Below, in pieces: positions 33,907-42,770 of a stretch of DNA of 60,712 nucleotides. How positions within the stretch are numbered: position 1 is the stretch's first letter; each line of letters starts with the position of its first letter. Made by a program: the position numbers and the translations under genes. A model generated the notes under the pieces. The model ran no database searches and was not told where the DNA came from. It worked only from the letters and a program-made list of their open reading frames with translations. The DNA comes from an uncultured Winogradskyella sp. (GTDB lineage: Bacteria > Bacteroidota > Bacteroidia > Flavobacteriales > Flavobacteriaceae): the NCBI GenBank assembly GCA_913061495.1, contig CAJXVG010000003.1:1-60712 (forward strand). The letters are read 5' to 3'.

Positions 33907-34380
33907 TTAATTTAATTCCAAACTATCAATGTTAGTGGAATCTATTGTTTCTTCTATTATATAATCTTCTTCTTCCCAATCGTTAATGGTATCATTTTCC
34001 CATTGATACTCTTCGTAGTTGGTGTCTTCATATTCAAAATCTCCATCTCTAATACCTTCTAAAACTGCTGTGGACATTAATGTACCATATAGTATAAAGA
34101 TTATGAGGACAACACCAACAATAATTCCGTTAAAAACTATAGCGATAATATTGATGATTTTTGCTGTATTTACATTGTTGTAACTATGTGGCGGAAACGC
34201 ATCAGGATTACTTTTATATTCCCTTATACTTTTATCAGCCAACACCAATCCTATAATTGCCAGAACTAATGTTATAACGGCCGGAATACCATAACAACAG
34301 CATCCCGTTATACCCAAAACTAATGAGATGATTCCCAATATTAACGATACTGGATCTGCAGGTAATTTATTTTGATTCAT
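33907..34380 (-). CDS. CCC-motif membrane protein (DUF4190-like)
   Basis: 157 aa. Residues 8-50 contain two membrane helices around GITGCCCYGIPAV, the three-cysteine motif that names this group; a third helix is at about 75-100; the last 45 residues are strongly acidic (EDTNYEEYQWENDTINDWEEEDYIIEETID, shown only in outline). Function is unknown. Its place between two tyrosine-catabolic genes may be by chance. Confidence 0.85.
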   Translation of the reverse strand: MNQNKLPADPVSLILGIISLVLGITGCCCYGIPAVITLVLAIIGLVLADKSIREYKSNPDAFPPHSYNNVNTAKIINIIAIVFNGIIVGVVLIIFILYGTLMSTAVLEGIRDGDFEYEDTNYEEYQWENDTINDWEEEDYIIEETIDSTNIDSLELN

Positions 34381-34426
34381 GAAATAATGGTATGTTTTCA
34401 GTTAATTAGTTTGTTGATATAATCAA

Positions 34427-35584
34427 TTATTCCAGCCAAGATTTATAGTAACTACCATCAGCAATTTTTAATGCTTCCTCAGTAACTTTTAAGGGTTTGA
34501 ATGTATCTACCATCACAGCTAATTCATCTGTTTTAACCTTACCAATACTGCGCTCCATTGCTCCTGGATGTGGACCGTGAGGAATACCTGCTGGATGCAG
34601 TGAAATATGACCTGCATCTATATCATTTCTACTCATAAAATCCCCATCTACGTAATACAATACTTCATCACTATCAATATTACTGTGATTATAAGGAGCT
34701 GGCACACTTAATGGATGATAATCGTATAATCGTGGCACAAAACTACAAACTACAAAAGCATCGGTTTCAAAGGTTTGATGTACTGGTGGTGGCTGGTGGA
34801 TTCTTCCTGTTATAGGTTCAAAATCATGAATTGAAAATGCATAAGGATAATTGTAACCATCGTAACCCACTACATCAAAAGGATGTGAAGCATAGACCAT
34901 ATCAAAAATTTCGTCTTGTTTTTTAATTTTAATTAGAAACTCACCAGATTCGTTATTGGTTTCTAATTCTTGTGGTTGGCGTAAATCGCGCTCACAAAAT
35001 GGTGAATGTTCTAGCAGTTGCCCAAACCAATTGCGGTAGCGTTTTGGCGTGTAAATTGGTCGTCTAGATTCTACTATAAACAGTCTGTTGTCTTCGGTAT
35101 CAAAATCGAGTTTATAAATTATACCTCTAGGAACAACCAAATAGTCTCCGTATTTAAAATCTAAATTTCCTAGGTGAGTTCTAAGTTTTCCTGTTCCTTT
35201 ATGTATAAAAATTAACTCATCCGCATCCGTATTTTTATAAAAGTAATCCTTAGTGGAACTTTTTGGCGCTGCTAAAATAATACTGCAGTCGCTATTGGTC
35301 AGAACTGTTTTTCTACTATCTAAATAGTCATTTTCTGGTTTTACTTGAAAGCCTTTAAAACGGTAAGATTGCATATTGTTTTCTTTTGCAATCTTTGGTG
35401 CAACGCTGTATTGTCTTTTAATTTCTTTAACCTGCGTTGGTCGTTGCTCGTGATAACTGTTGGTTGACATACCATCAAAACCAATGGTACCAAATAGCTG
35501 CTCGTAGTAGAAATCACCATTTGGTTTTTTGAACTGTGTGTGGCGTTTTGGTGGAATCTTTCCTAATTTATGATAAAATGGCAT
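34427..35584 (-). CDS. hmgA: homogentisate 1,2-dioxygenase
   Basis: Cleaves the ring of homogentisate to maleylacetoacetate. 385 aa; cupin-like beta fold. The iron-binding and proton-transfer part reads HPAGIPHGPHPGAMERSIG (about residues 330-348), with VVGYDGYNYPYAFSIHDFEPITGRIHQPPPVHQTF in the middle (given as a landmark, split by the family's core strands). N-terminal MPFYHKLGKIPPKRH is the usual flavobacterial start. The maleylacetoacetate isomerase and hydrolase genes are not in this window. Confidence 0.97.
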   Translation of the reverse strand: MPFYHKLGKIPPKRHTQFKKPNGDFYYEQLFGTIGFDGMSTNSYHEQRPTQVKEIKRQYSVAPKIAKENNMQSYRFKGFQVKPENDYLDSRKTVLTNSDCSIILAAPKSSTKDYFYKNTDADELIFIHKGTGKLRTHLGNLDFKYGDYLVVPRGIIYKLDFDTEDNRLFIVESRRPIYTPKRYRNWFGQLLEHSPFCERDLRQPQELETNNESGEFLIKIKKQDEIFDMVYASHPFDVVGYDGYNYPYAFSIHDFEPITGRIHQPPPVHQTFETDAFVVCSFVPRLYDYHPLSVPAPYNHSNIDSDEVLYYVDGDFMSRNDIDAGHISLHPAGIPHGPHPGAMERSIGKVKTDELAVMVDTFKPLKVTEEALKIADGSYYKSWLE

Positions 35585-35762
35585 TTTGTTGAAATGTTTA
35601 AAGGTTGATTTGTTTATACGTTTATCTGTATAAAACTAACTTCTTTTTAAAGGTACAAAAAATGCAGGTTTATTCTGGGTTTCTCTTCATGAGAAAGTGT
35701 AAGTGAAGTTTTATGTTGGGCCAGAATTGAATCATTATTACACAAAGTTGGGGATTTTTAAC

Positions 35763-38006
35763 TTAAAACCAAAACCCAAGATTAAAAAACCAATAATCCT
35801 CTCCTGTTTCTGGCGAGTAGGTATATTTTGCTTCTAAAGGTCCTAAAAAGGTTTCTAAAGAATAGCCCAAGGCATAGCCACTAAAATCTGGTGAAGAAAA
35901 AAACTGACCTGTTTCAAAAAGCCCATCGTCTATGTTGGCATAATTTGCCGCCAGCATTATATGATGCTTATTGAAAATCTCATAATCTAAAGTAAAAGTT
36001 GCTTTCACAAAACTATCTCCCGTAAGTTCTAAATAATCGTAACCATAAAACGAGTAAAAGTTATTTATAAAATTTGCACCATAACCTCCAATTCCAAACC
36101 CTAAGGTATTGGTAGATTTATCACCAATTTTAAAACCTCCATTACCTTCTGTTTTAAGTGTCAATTTATCACTAAAACTAAATGCATGGCCAATGTCTGC
36201 TTTTGCTATTGAGAATTCATCAAAACTTTTATTAAAACCTGAAGCATTAAAATAAAGATGAAAAGTGCCATTAAAGTAAAATCCGCTTTTAGGAAAATAA
36301 GGATCTGTATAATCATCAAACTTTAGATTTCCGAAAAAACTAAAATAATCCGTGTTCTCAAAAGTAAATTCGTCTTCTTGATTTTCATTTATCAAAGTTT
36401 CAGAAGTTATTTTTAAATGTTTATGCTCTACACCTGCTCGTAACGCAAAGTCTTGTCTAAAAATAGTTTGTAAATAAGCTTGGTTTGTAAAATCTGAAAT
36501 TTGTGCGTCAATTTTGTTTAAGTCTGATATAAGTGGTGAATCTTGTTCTAGTGCCAACTGTGGGTTTACATTTTTATTGAATTGGTTAAAACGCGACTTT
36601 AAACCAATACTAATATAATACCCTTTATCAATAAAATAATTAAAATTATATCTTGAATTATCTCCAAGAATCAAGTCTAAAGACGCAATGTCATTATCAA
36701 AAAGTAAGCGTTTTTTTGTAAGGTTTGCAAGCAATGCACTTTTATATAAATCGTCATAATGTATGCCTAGTCTCAAAAAAGTTGTTGTTTCTGCCTCCCT
36801 AATTTCTCCTCTTAAATTATAAGTGAATTTTTCTTCTGTTTGCTCTAAACAATACCTAAAGGTGTCAAAATTATTTGTGGCTATAAGATTATTGATACCT
36901 TTTCTGAAACTCTCAAAACTAATTTTATTTTCACCTTTAAGTTTTAACTTTCCTATAAGATAAGACCTCGTATATCTATCCTTACCATCTATCCAAACAG
37001 AGTTGATTTTTATGCTATCTATTGGTTTTAGCATTGGACGTTCGAAATCCGAGGTTTGACTGGACTTAATTTTTGAAAGTTCAGAAATATTTCTTCGTGC
37101 AGCTGCTTCACCATTCGCAATAATGTCACCGCCTTCATTAAAAGATACTACTGAAAAATTGGTGATGTCTGGTTTTATATAAACATCCGTAAGTGCTGCT
37201 TTGTTTTTCATTGCATTGATGGTGCGGAAATTATTGATTTGTAATAAAATTTCGGGAGCAGACTTCAAAGCTTCACGATCTTTTAAAGCATCTTGTACAT
37301 CTACACCAATAATGATATCCATTCCTTTTGCCCTCAATTCTTCTACTGGAAAATTATTGGTCACACCACCATCAATTAAAATTTTATCTTCAAAAACAAC
37401 TGGTTGAAATAAAGAGGGTAATGCACCACTTGCCGATACGGCTTGGGCTAAATTTCCATGCTCCATTATTATAGGCTCACCTGTTTCAATATTTGTAGCA
37501 ACGCAAAAAAATGGAGTTGGCAACTTAGTAAAGTCATTGATATCATTAACCGGAAGCATTAATTGATATAATAGATTATAAACATTCTGACCTCGTGATA
37601 AAGCTGAAGGGAGATTTACCTTAAACCCATCAAAGGGAAGACTTATTGCGTATTTTTCAGCATTCTCTCGTTCATAAAACGACTTTGTGGCTCTCGGAAA
37701 TCTATCATTTATCAATACATCAAAATCTTGACTCTTAAACATTTCTTCCAATTGCTTGCCAGAGTATCCTGTAGCATAGAGCGAGCCAATAATTGCTCCC
37801 ATACTGGTACCTGAAATATAATCGATTTTTATGCCCAAGCTATCAATAACCTTTAATACTCCTATATGTGCAAAACCTTTGGCTCCACCTCCACTTAAAA
37901 CCAATCCTACTTTAGGATCTGACTTAGAGTTTGAAACGCTTTCTTGTGCATTTAAAGGAAAAAGCACAATGAAAAGCAATATTGTAATAAGGTTGTTTAC
38001 TTTCAT
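35763..38006 (-). CDS. patatin-like phospholipase fused to an Omp85-type barrel
   Basis: 747 aa. Signal peptide (residues 1-20); patatin domain with oxyanion loop GGGAKG (39-44), nucleophile Ser68 in GTSMG and catalytic Asp212 in DGG, so the dyad is intact; a POTRA-like link at about 335-400; and a beta barrel to the C-terminal Phe, as in the type V-d secretion proteins (PlpD) and in many Bacteroidota surface patatins. It probably hydrolyses phospholipids at or beyond the outer membrane. No release site is obvious, so it may stay attached. Confidence 0.93.
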   Translation of the reverse strand: MKVNNLITILLFIVLFPLNAQESVSNSKSDPKVGLVLSGGGAKGFAHIGVLKVIDSLGIKIDYISGTSMGAIIGSLYATGYSGKQLEEMFKSQDFDVLINDRFPRATKSFYERENAEKYAISLPFDGFKVNLPSALSRGQNVYNLLYQLMLPVNDINDFTKLPTPFFCVATNIETGEPIIMEHGNLAQAVSASGALPSLFQPVVFEDKILIDGGVTNNFPVEELRAKGMDIIIGVDVQDALKDREALKSAPEILLQINNFRTINAMKNKAALTDVYIKPDITNFSVVSFNEGGDIIANGEAAARRNISELSKIKSSQTSDFERPMLKPIDSIKINSVWIDGKDRYTRSYLIGKLKLKGENKISFESFRKGINNLIATNNFDTFRYCLEQTEEKFTYNLRGEIREAETTTFLRLGIHYDDLYKSALLANLTKKRLLFDNDIASLDLILGDNSRYNFNYFIDKGYYISIGLKSRFNQFNKNVNPQLALEQDSPLISDLNKIDAQISDFTNQAYLQTIFRQDFALRAGVEHKHLKITSETLINENQEDEFTFENTDYFSFFGNLKFDDYTDPYFPKSGFYFNGTFHLYFNASGFNKSFDEFSIAKADIGHAFSFSDKLTLKTEGNGGFKIGDKSTNTLGFGIGGYGANFINNFYSFYGYDYLELTGDSFVKATFTLDYEIFNKHHIMLAANYANIDDGLFETGQFFSSPDFSGYALGYSLETFLGPLEAKYTYSPETGEDYWFFNLGFWF

Positions 38007-38049
38007 ATTAAATCCTGTAGGTTTTTAAGAACCATACAGCAACAGTTTT

Positions 38050-39849
38050 TTATATTTCTTCTTTATGGTAATAATTATATACTTTGTTTGCACGTGATAC
38101 TCCAACAACAGCCTCTAATTCATCTAACTTGGCATTGGCAATACGTTTTACGGACTTAAATTGTTTCATTAAATCTATAATTGTTTGCTCTCCAACTCCT
38201 TTAATATTTTCCAGTTCTGTCTTTAAAGCACCTTTACTTCTTCGGTTTCTATGATGCTCAATCCCGAAACGGTGCGCTTCATTTCTTAACTGCTGGATAA
38301 TTTTTAGTGTTTCACTTTTTTTGTCTAAATATAAAGGAATTGGATCATCTGGATAGAATAATTCTTCTAAACGTTTTGCAATACCGATAATCGCAATTTT
38401 TCCTCGTAAACCTAAAATTTCTAAACTTTTTAAAGCAGAAGATAATTGACCTTTTCCTCCATCTATAATTATTAATTGTGGTAAGGGTTGGTCTTCATCC
38501 AATAACCTTTTATAACGTCTGTAAACCACTTCTTCCATTGATGCAAAATCATCTGGACCCTCTACAGTTTTTATATTAAAATGTCTGTAATCTTTTTTAC
38601 TGGGTTTGCCGTTCTTAAACACTACACAGGCTGCAACCGGATTTGTTCCTTGTATGTTGGAATTATCAAAGCATTCAATATGTCGTGGCTCTTCTGTTAA
38701 CCGTAAATCCGCTTTCATTTGTGCCATTATTCGGTTGGCATGGCGATCTGGATCTACTAATTTTACTTGCTTCAGTTTATCCATTCGGTAGTACTTAGCA
38801 TTTCGTTCAGATAAATCTAAAATGCTTTTTTTATCTCCGAGTTTAGGGATCGTTACCTTTATTTCATCTCCCAAATTCACTTTAAATGGAACATAAATTT
38901 CCTTTGAATTTGAATTGAAGCGTTGCCTGATTTCTATAATTGCCAACTCTAATAATTCTTCATCGGTTTCTTGGAGTTTCTTTTTCAATTCCAAGGTATG
39001 AGACCTAATGATTGACCCATAACTTAATTGCAAAAAATTGACATAAGCGTACGTTTCATCACTTACAATTGAAAACACATCTACATTACTAATCTTAGGG
39101 TTCACAATGGTTGACTTGGCTTGATAATTTTCAAGTATTTCTAGCTTTTCTTTTATTTTTTGAGCATCTTCAAACTGCATATTTTCAGCGTAGCGTTTCA
39201 TTTGCATTCTAAATTGCTGTAGAGAATCTTTAAAGTTTCCTTTTAAAATTTCGCGAATTGCAGTTATTTTTTCGTAATATTCTTCTTCTGTTTCCAAGCC
39301 TTCACACGGTCCTTTACAGTTTCCTAAATGATACTCTAAACAAACTTTGTATTTACCAGCTTCTATTTTTTCTTCAGCTAAATCGTAATTACACGTTCGT
39401 AATTGATACAATCCTTTTATTAAACCCAAAAGTGTTTTTACGGTTTTCATGCTTGTGTATGGTCCAAAATACTCAGAGCCATCCTTAATTATCCGTCGGG
39501 TAGGAAAAATTCTTGGAAAACGTTCTTTCTTTATACAAATCCAAGGGTAGGATTTATCGTCCTTTAGCAATACATTGTACTTGGGCTTGTATTTTTTTAT
39601 AAGATTATTTTCCAGCAACAACGCATCGTTCTCAGTTTCTACAACAATGTGTTTTACGGAAACAATGTTCTTAACTAAAACCCGAGTTTTACCATAATCG
39701 TGATGCTTTGTGAAATAACTGCTTACTCGCTTTTTTATATCTTTTGCTTTTCCGACATATATTAAATTCTCATCCGTATCAAAATATTGGTACACACCAG
39801 GTTGGTGAGGAAGCGTTTTTATCTGTATGTCTAAGGTAGTTTCTGGCAT
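38050..39849 (-). CDS. uvrC: excinuclease ABC subunit C
   Basis: Makes the two incisions in nucleotide-excision repair. 599 aa. GIY-YIG nuclease at the N-terminus (HQPGVYQYFDTDENLIYVGKAKDIKKRVSSYF, residues 15-46 in outline), a UVR domain around residue 205, the RNase H-like second nuclease with ECFDNSNIQGTNPVAACVVF, and two helix-hairpin-helix repeats at the end. Start supported by the family N-terminus. A perfect -7 element sits only five bases upstream. Confidence 0.98.
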   Translation of the reverse strand: MPETTLDIQIKTLPHQPGVYQYFDTDENLIYVGKAKDIKKRVSSYFTKHHDYGKTRVLVKNIVSVKHIVVETENDALLLENNLIKKYKPKYNVLLKDDKSYPWICIKKERFPRIFPTRRIIKDGSEYFGPYTSMKTVKTLLGLIKGLYQLRTCNYDLAEEKIEAGKYKVCLEYHLGNCKGPCEGLETEEEYYEKITAIREILKGNFKDSLQQFRMQMKRYAENMQFEDAQKIKEKLEILENYQAKSTIVNPKISNVDVFSIVSDETYAYVNFLQLSYGSIIRSHTLELKKKLQETDEELLELAIIEIRQRFNSNSKEIYVPFKVNLGDEIKVTIPKLGDKKSILDLSERNAKYYRMDKLKQVKLVDPDRHANRIMAQMKADLRLTEEPRHIECFDNSNIQGTNPVAACVVFKNGKPSKKDYRHFNIKTVEGPDDFASMEEVVYRRYKRLLDEDQPLPQLIIIDGGKGQLSSALKSLEILGLRGKIAIIGIAKRLEELFYPDDPIPLYLDKKSETLKIIQQLRNEAHRFGIEHHRNRRSKGALKTELENIKGVGEQTIIDLMKQFKSVKRIANAKLDELEAVVGVSRANKVYNYYHKEEI

Positions 39850-39854
39850 CTATT

Positions 39855-39862
39855 CAAAGGTA
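39855..39862 (-). promoter_or_regulatory. -7 element of uvrC (TACCTTTG), five bases before the ATG
   Basis: Perfect match on the minus strand. With the usual distance to the transcription start the uvrC mRNA would be leaderless or nearly so. No -33 TTG at the right spacing. Confidence 0.5.
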
Positions 39863-39936
39863 AGAATATATCGTAAATCTGTAATGGCACACTAAACTTT
39901 ATGCTTACCTTTCATCTCTTTTTTAAATAAAAATTT

Positions 39937-40362
39937 ATGAGTAAAAAAATTTTGGGACGTATTGACCGTGTTGATTTTCCGAGTTTGAATCTATTTGAAA
40001 TCGACGTAAAAATTGATACTGGTGCATATACATCTGCAATACACTGTTCGAAAATTATAGAAGAAAACAATACACTTCGCTGTACCTTTGAAAGTAAAGG
40101 TCACCCTAATTTTAAAAGTGAAGATATTATATTTGAAAACTACACTTACACGGATGTAAAAAGTAGCAACGGCCACAAGGAAAATCGTTATAAAATAAAA
40201 ACAGACGTTGTATTCTTTGGTAAAACATACAAGATTAACTTAACTTTAAGCACAAGAGCAGACATGAGGTTTCCTGTACTTATTGGAAGACAATTTTTAA
40301 AAAAGAAATTCATTGTCGATGTAGACTTAGAAAAACAGTCATTTAACACTAAAAACAAATAA
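39937..40362 (+). CDS. retropepsin-like aspartic protease of the RimK-associated family (PF05618)
   Basis: 141 aa. Although such proteins are often named ATP-dependent zinc protease, there is no HExxH or other zinc motif. Instead residues 24-36 ([13 protein letters not shown]) show the D27-T28-G29-A30 hallmark of retropepsins, and VLIGRQFL near residue 116 matches the second hydrophobic-Gly motif of the fold. One DTGA per chain implies a dimeric active site. Its stop overlaps rimK by one base (TAATG), and the two then run into an M14 hydrolase: the three form a translationally coupled unit. The substrate is not known; a RimK-modified protein or peptide is the obvious candidate. Confidence 0.87.
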   Translation: MSKKILGRIDRVDFPSLNLFEIDVKIDTGAYTSAIHCSKIIEENNTLRCTFESKGHPNFKSEDIIFENYTYTDVKSSNGHKENRYKIKTDVVFFGKTYKINLTLSTRADMRFPVLIGRQFLKKKFIVDVDLEKQSFNTKNK

Positions 40363-41237
40363 TGAACATTGTAATACTTTCGCGCAATCCGCATTTATAT
40401 TCAACTCAACGTCTTGTTGAAGAGGCTGAAAAACGAAATCATGAGGTAGAGATAATTGACCCTCTAAAATGCGAAATAATAATAGAAAAAGAAAAGCCAA
40501 CTATCTATTACAGAGATCGTTATTTAGATTACGTTGATGCAATTATACCAAGAATTGGCGCATCTGTTACATTTTATGGATGTGCTGTTGTTAGACAGTT
40601 TGAAGAAATGGGAGTATTTACCATTGCCTCATCTGATGCCATAATACGTTCTCGCGACAAGTTGAGAAGTCTGCAACGTTTGAGCAAAGCAGGAATAGGG
40701 ATGCCCAAAACTGTTTTTACCAATTACTCTAGAGACGTTGAGGAAGTAATTAAATCTGTCGGAGGCACACCTGTAATCATTAAGCTACTAGAAGGAACCC
40801 AAGGTCTTGGAGTGGTTTTGGCTGAAACCAAAAATGCAGCTGAATCTGTATTGGAAGCTTTTAATGGATTACAAGCTAGAGTTATAGTACAAGAATATAT
40901 TAAAGAAGCCAAAGGCGCTGACTTAAGAGCATTAGTTGTAGATGGCCAAGTAGTTGGTGCAATGAAACGACAAGGTAAAGAGGGTGAATTTAGATCTAAC
41001 TTACATCGTGGTGGCTCTGCGAATATCATTAAATTAGATACAGACGAATTAAAATTAGCAATGAATGCTGCCAAAGCATTAAAACTACCTGTTTGTGGTG
41101 TAGACATGCTACAATCTGCACGCGGACCTTTATTATTGGAGGTAAATTCTACACCTGGACTTGAAGGTATTGAAAACGCCACCAGCAAAAATATTGCGCG
41201 TGCTATTATCACCTTTATTGAACGAAATAGAACGTAA
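40362..41237 (+). CDS. rimK: RimK-type ATP-grasp glutamate ligase
   Basis: 291 aa, an ATP-grasp enzyme closely matching E. coli RimK, which adds glutamates to the C-terminus of ribosomal protein bS6 and can also make poly-glutamate. Visible: N-terminal [33 protein letters not shown], the ATP loop [28 protein letters not shown] and the Mg-binding [15 protein letters not shown]. The target in this organism is not given by sequence. Second gene of the protease-rimK-hydrolase-fthfc operon. The C-terminal 40 residues of E. coli RimK beyond WIERH are absent. Confidence 0.95.
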   Translation: MNIVILSRNPHLYSTQRLVEEAEKRNHEVEIIDPLKCEIIIEKEKPTIYYRDRYLDYVDAIIPRIGASVTFYGCAVVRQFEEMGVFTIASSDAIIRSRDKLRSLQRLSKAGIGMPKTVFTNYSRDVEEVIKSVGGTPVIIKLLEGTQGLGVVLAETKNAAESVLEAFNGLQARVIVQEYIKEAKGADLRALVVDGQVVGAMKRQGKEGEFRSNLHRGGSANIIKLDTDELKLAMNAAKALKLPVCGVDMLQSARGPLLLEVNSTPGLEGIENATSKNIARAIITFIERNRT

Positions 41238-41238
41238 A

Positions 41239-42207
41239 ATGAGTGATAAAAAAGTTTTGGAAATTTTAGGTGAATCCATTCCGCTTGGTAAAAGTGCAAC
41301 GGTAAATTTTGAAGTTGCCAAACTCCACACCCAAAACTCAATACAAGTTCCTATAATAATTGAACGTTCTAAGAAACCTGGCCCAACTGTTTTAATGACT
41401 GCTGGTATTCATGGTGATGAAGTTAATGGTGTTGAAATTGTTCGGCAGATTATTGCCAAAGGAATCAATAAGCCCAGGAAAGGAACTATTATTTGTTTGC
41501 CAGTTATTAATGTTTTTGGCTTTATCCATATGGATCGAGAATTTCCGGATGGTAGAGACCTCAACCGTGTTTTTCCTGGTATCCAAGGCGGATCGTTAGC
41601 TAGTAGAGTAGCATTTAAACTAGTGACCGAAGTTTTACCACACGCAGATTTGGTTTTGGATTTCCACACAGGTGGATCTGGGCGTTTTAATTCAGCTCAA
41701 ATTCGAATTGTACAAAATGACAATGCATTAAAAGAACTTGCAGAATTATTTGGAGCTCCATTTATTTACTATTCACAAAACCTTAAAAAATCCTTTAGAA
41801 ATACTTGTCACAAACTGAAAATCCCAATTCTTTTATTTGAAGGAGGAAAATCATTTCATATTGACAATACAATAACAAATACTGGTGTTAACGGCACAAA
41901 GCGAATCCTAAGTCATTTAGGCATGCTTAGCTCTAAATTTAAGGTTTCCCAACCTAAAAAACCTTGCATCTATGTTTCAGAAAGTAAGTGGATACGCGCT
42001 AAATTTTCTGGTATGTTTAAGTCAACGGTATTAATAAATTCTGAAGTAAAAAAAGGAGACATCCTTGGAAATATAACCGATCCATATGGTAGTTTTAACC
42101 ATTTTGTAAAAGCTCCAAATGATGGATATATTTTTAATGTGAATGAATCTCCTATTATCTATCAAGGAGATGCTATTTTCCATATTTCTACTAAGATTGA
42201 AGAATAA
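41239..42207 (+). CDS. M14-type succinylglutamate desuccinylase/aspartoacylase family hydrolase
   Basis: 322 aa. Zinc-dependent amide hydrolase of the AstE/AspA branch: zinc ligands His58 and Glu61 (GIHGDEVNG) and His142 (LVLDFHTGGSG), and the catalytic Glu200 in ILLFEGGK. It starts with ATG 41239, one base after the rimK stop; an earlier in-frame start inside rimK (41161) would only duplicate rimK sequence. Aspartoacylase and AstE free an acyl group from aspartate or glutamate; here the partner genes suggest a peptide or a glutamate tail instead, but this is inference. The C-terminal 100 residues look like a small beta-barrel lid. Confidence 0.92.
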   Translation: MSDKKVLEILGESIPLGKSATVNFEVAKLHTQNSIQVPIIIERSKKPGPTVLMTAGIHGDEVNGVEIVRQIIAKGINKPRKGTIICLPVINVFGFIHMDREFPDGRDLNRVFPGIQGGSLASRVAFKLVTEVLPHADLVLDFHTGGSGRFNSAQIRIVQNDNALKELAELFGAPFIYYSQNLKKSFRNTCHKLKIPILLFEGGKSFHIDNTITNTGVNGTKRILSHLGMLSSKFKVSQPKKPCIYVSESKWIRAKFSGMFKSTVLINSEVKKGDILGNITDPYGSFNHFVKAPNDGYIFNVNESPIIYQGDAIFHISTKIEE

Positions 42208-42770
42208 TGCCAAAGCACGATCTACGAATAAAATACAAAAAGCTTAGACAAAGTTTATCTTTTGAAAAAATAGAAGACTACAGTTTATCCATTTCCAACC
42301 AACTCTTAAAATTGGAGATTTGGGAGAAATCGCTCTACCATATTTTTTTAAATATTGAAGAGCAAAAAGAAATAAACACAGATTATATTTTAAATATTCT
42401 ATCTGGAAAAGATAAAAATATAGTCGTTTCTAAAAGTAATTTTGAAGATTACTCAATGACGCACTATTTACTTACTGACAACACAAAAATCCAAAAAAAT
42501 AATTATAATATTCCAGAACCTGTTGATGGTATTGAGATTACTCCAGAACAAATAGAAGTCGTTTTTATTCCCTTATTAGCATTCGATTTAAAAGGAAACC
42601 GAATTGGTTACGGCAAAGGTTTTTACGATCGCTTTTTAGCTAATTGTAAACCTGAAACCATTAAAATTGGCTTGTCCTTTTTTGATGAAGAAACTGATAT
42701 TTTTGAAGTTTCAACAAATGATATTAGATTGGATTATTGTGTGACTCCAAATCGAGTGTTTCAGTTTTAG
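42207..42770 (+). CDS. 5-formyltetrahydrofolate cyclo-ligase
   Basis: 187 aa. Converts 5-formyl-THF to 5,10-methenyl-THF with ATP. Motifs: KHDLRIKYKKLRQSLS at the N-terminus and the nucleotide/substrate loop VFIPLLAFDLKGNRIGYGKGFYDRFL at about 134-158. Overlaps the preceding stop by one base, so it is coupled to the RimK operon. Its last 47 bases overlap the end of the convergent lspA. Its link with the RimK unit may be only through shared transcription. Confidence 0.95.
   Translation: MPKHDLRIKYKKLRQSLSFEKIEDYSLSISNQLLKLEIWEKSLYHIFLNIEEQKEINTDYILNILSGKDKNIVVSKSNFEDYSMTHYLLTDNTKIQKNNYNIPEPVDGIEITPEQIEVVFIPLLAFDLKGNRIGYGKGFYDRFLANCKPETIKIGLSFFDEETDIFEVSTNDIRLDYCVTPNRVFQF

Noticed and set aside
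39937-40362. Naming the RimK-linked protease a zinc protease
   Set aside because: No zinc-binding motif is present; the DTGA motif fits an aspartic protease.
40724-41341. A 205-codon open frame antisense to rimK and its neighbour
   Set aside because: It mirrors the coding strand of rimK and the M14 gene, has no recognisable domain, and is a shadow frame.
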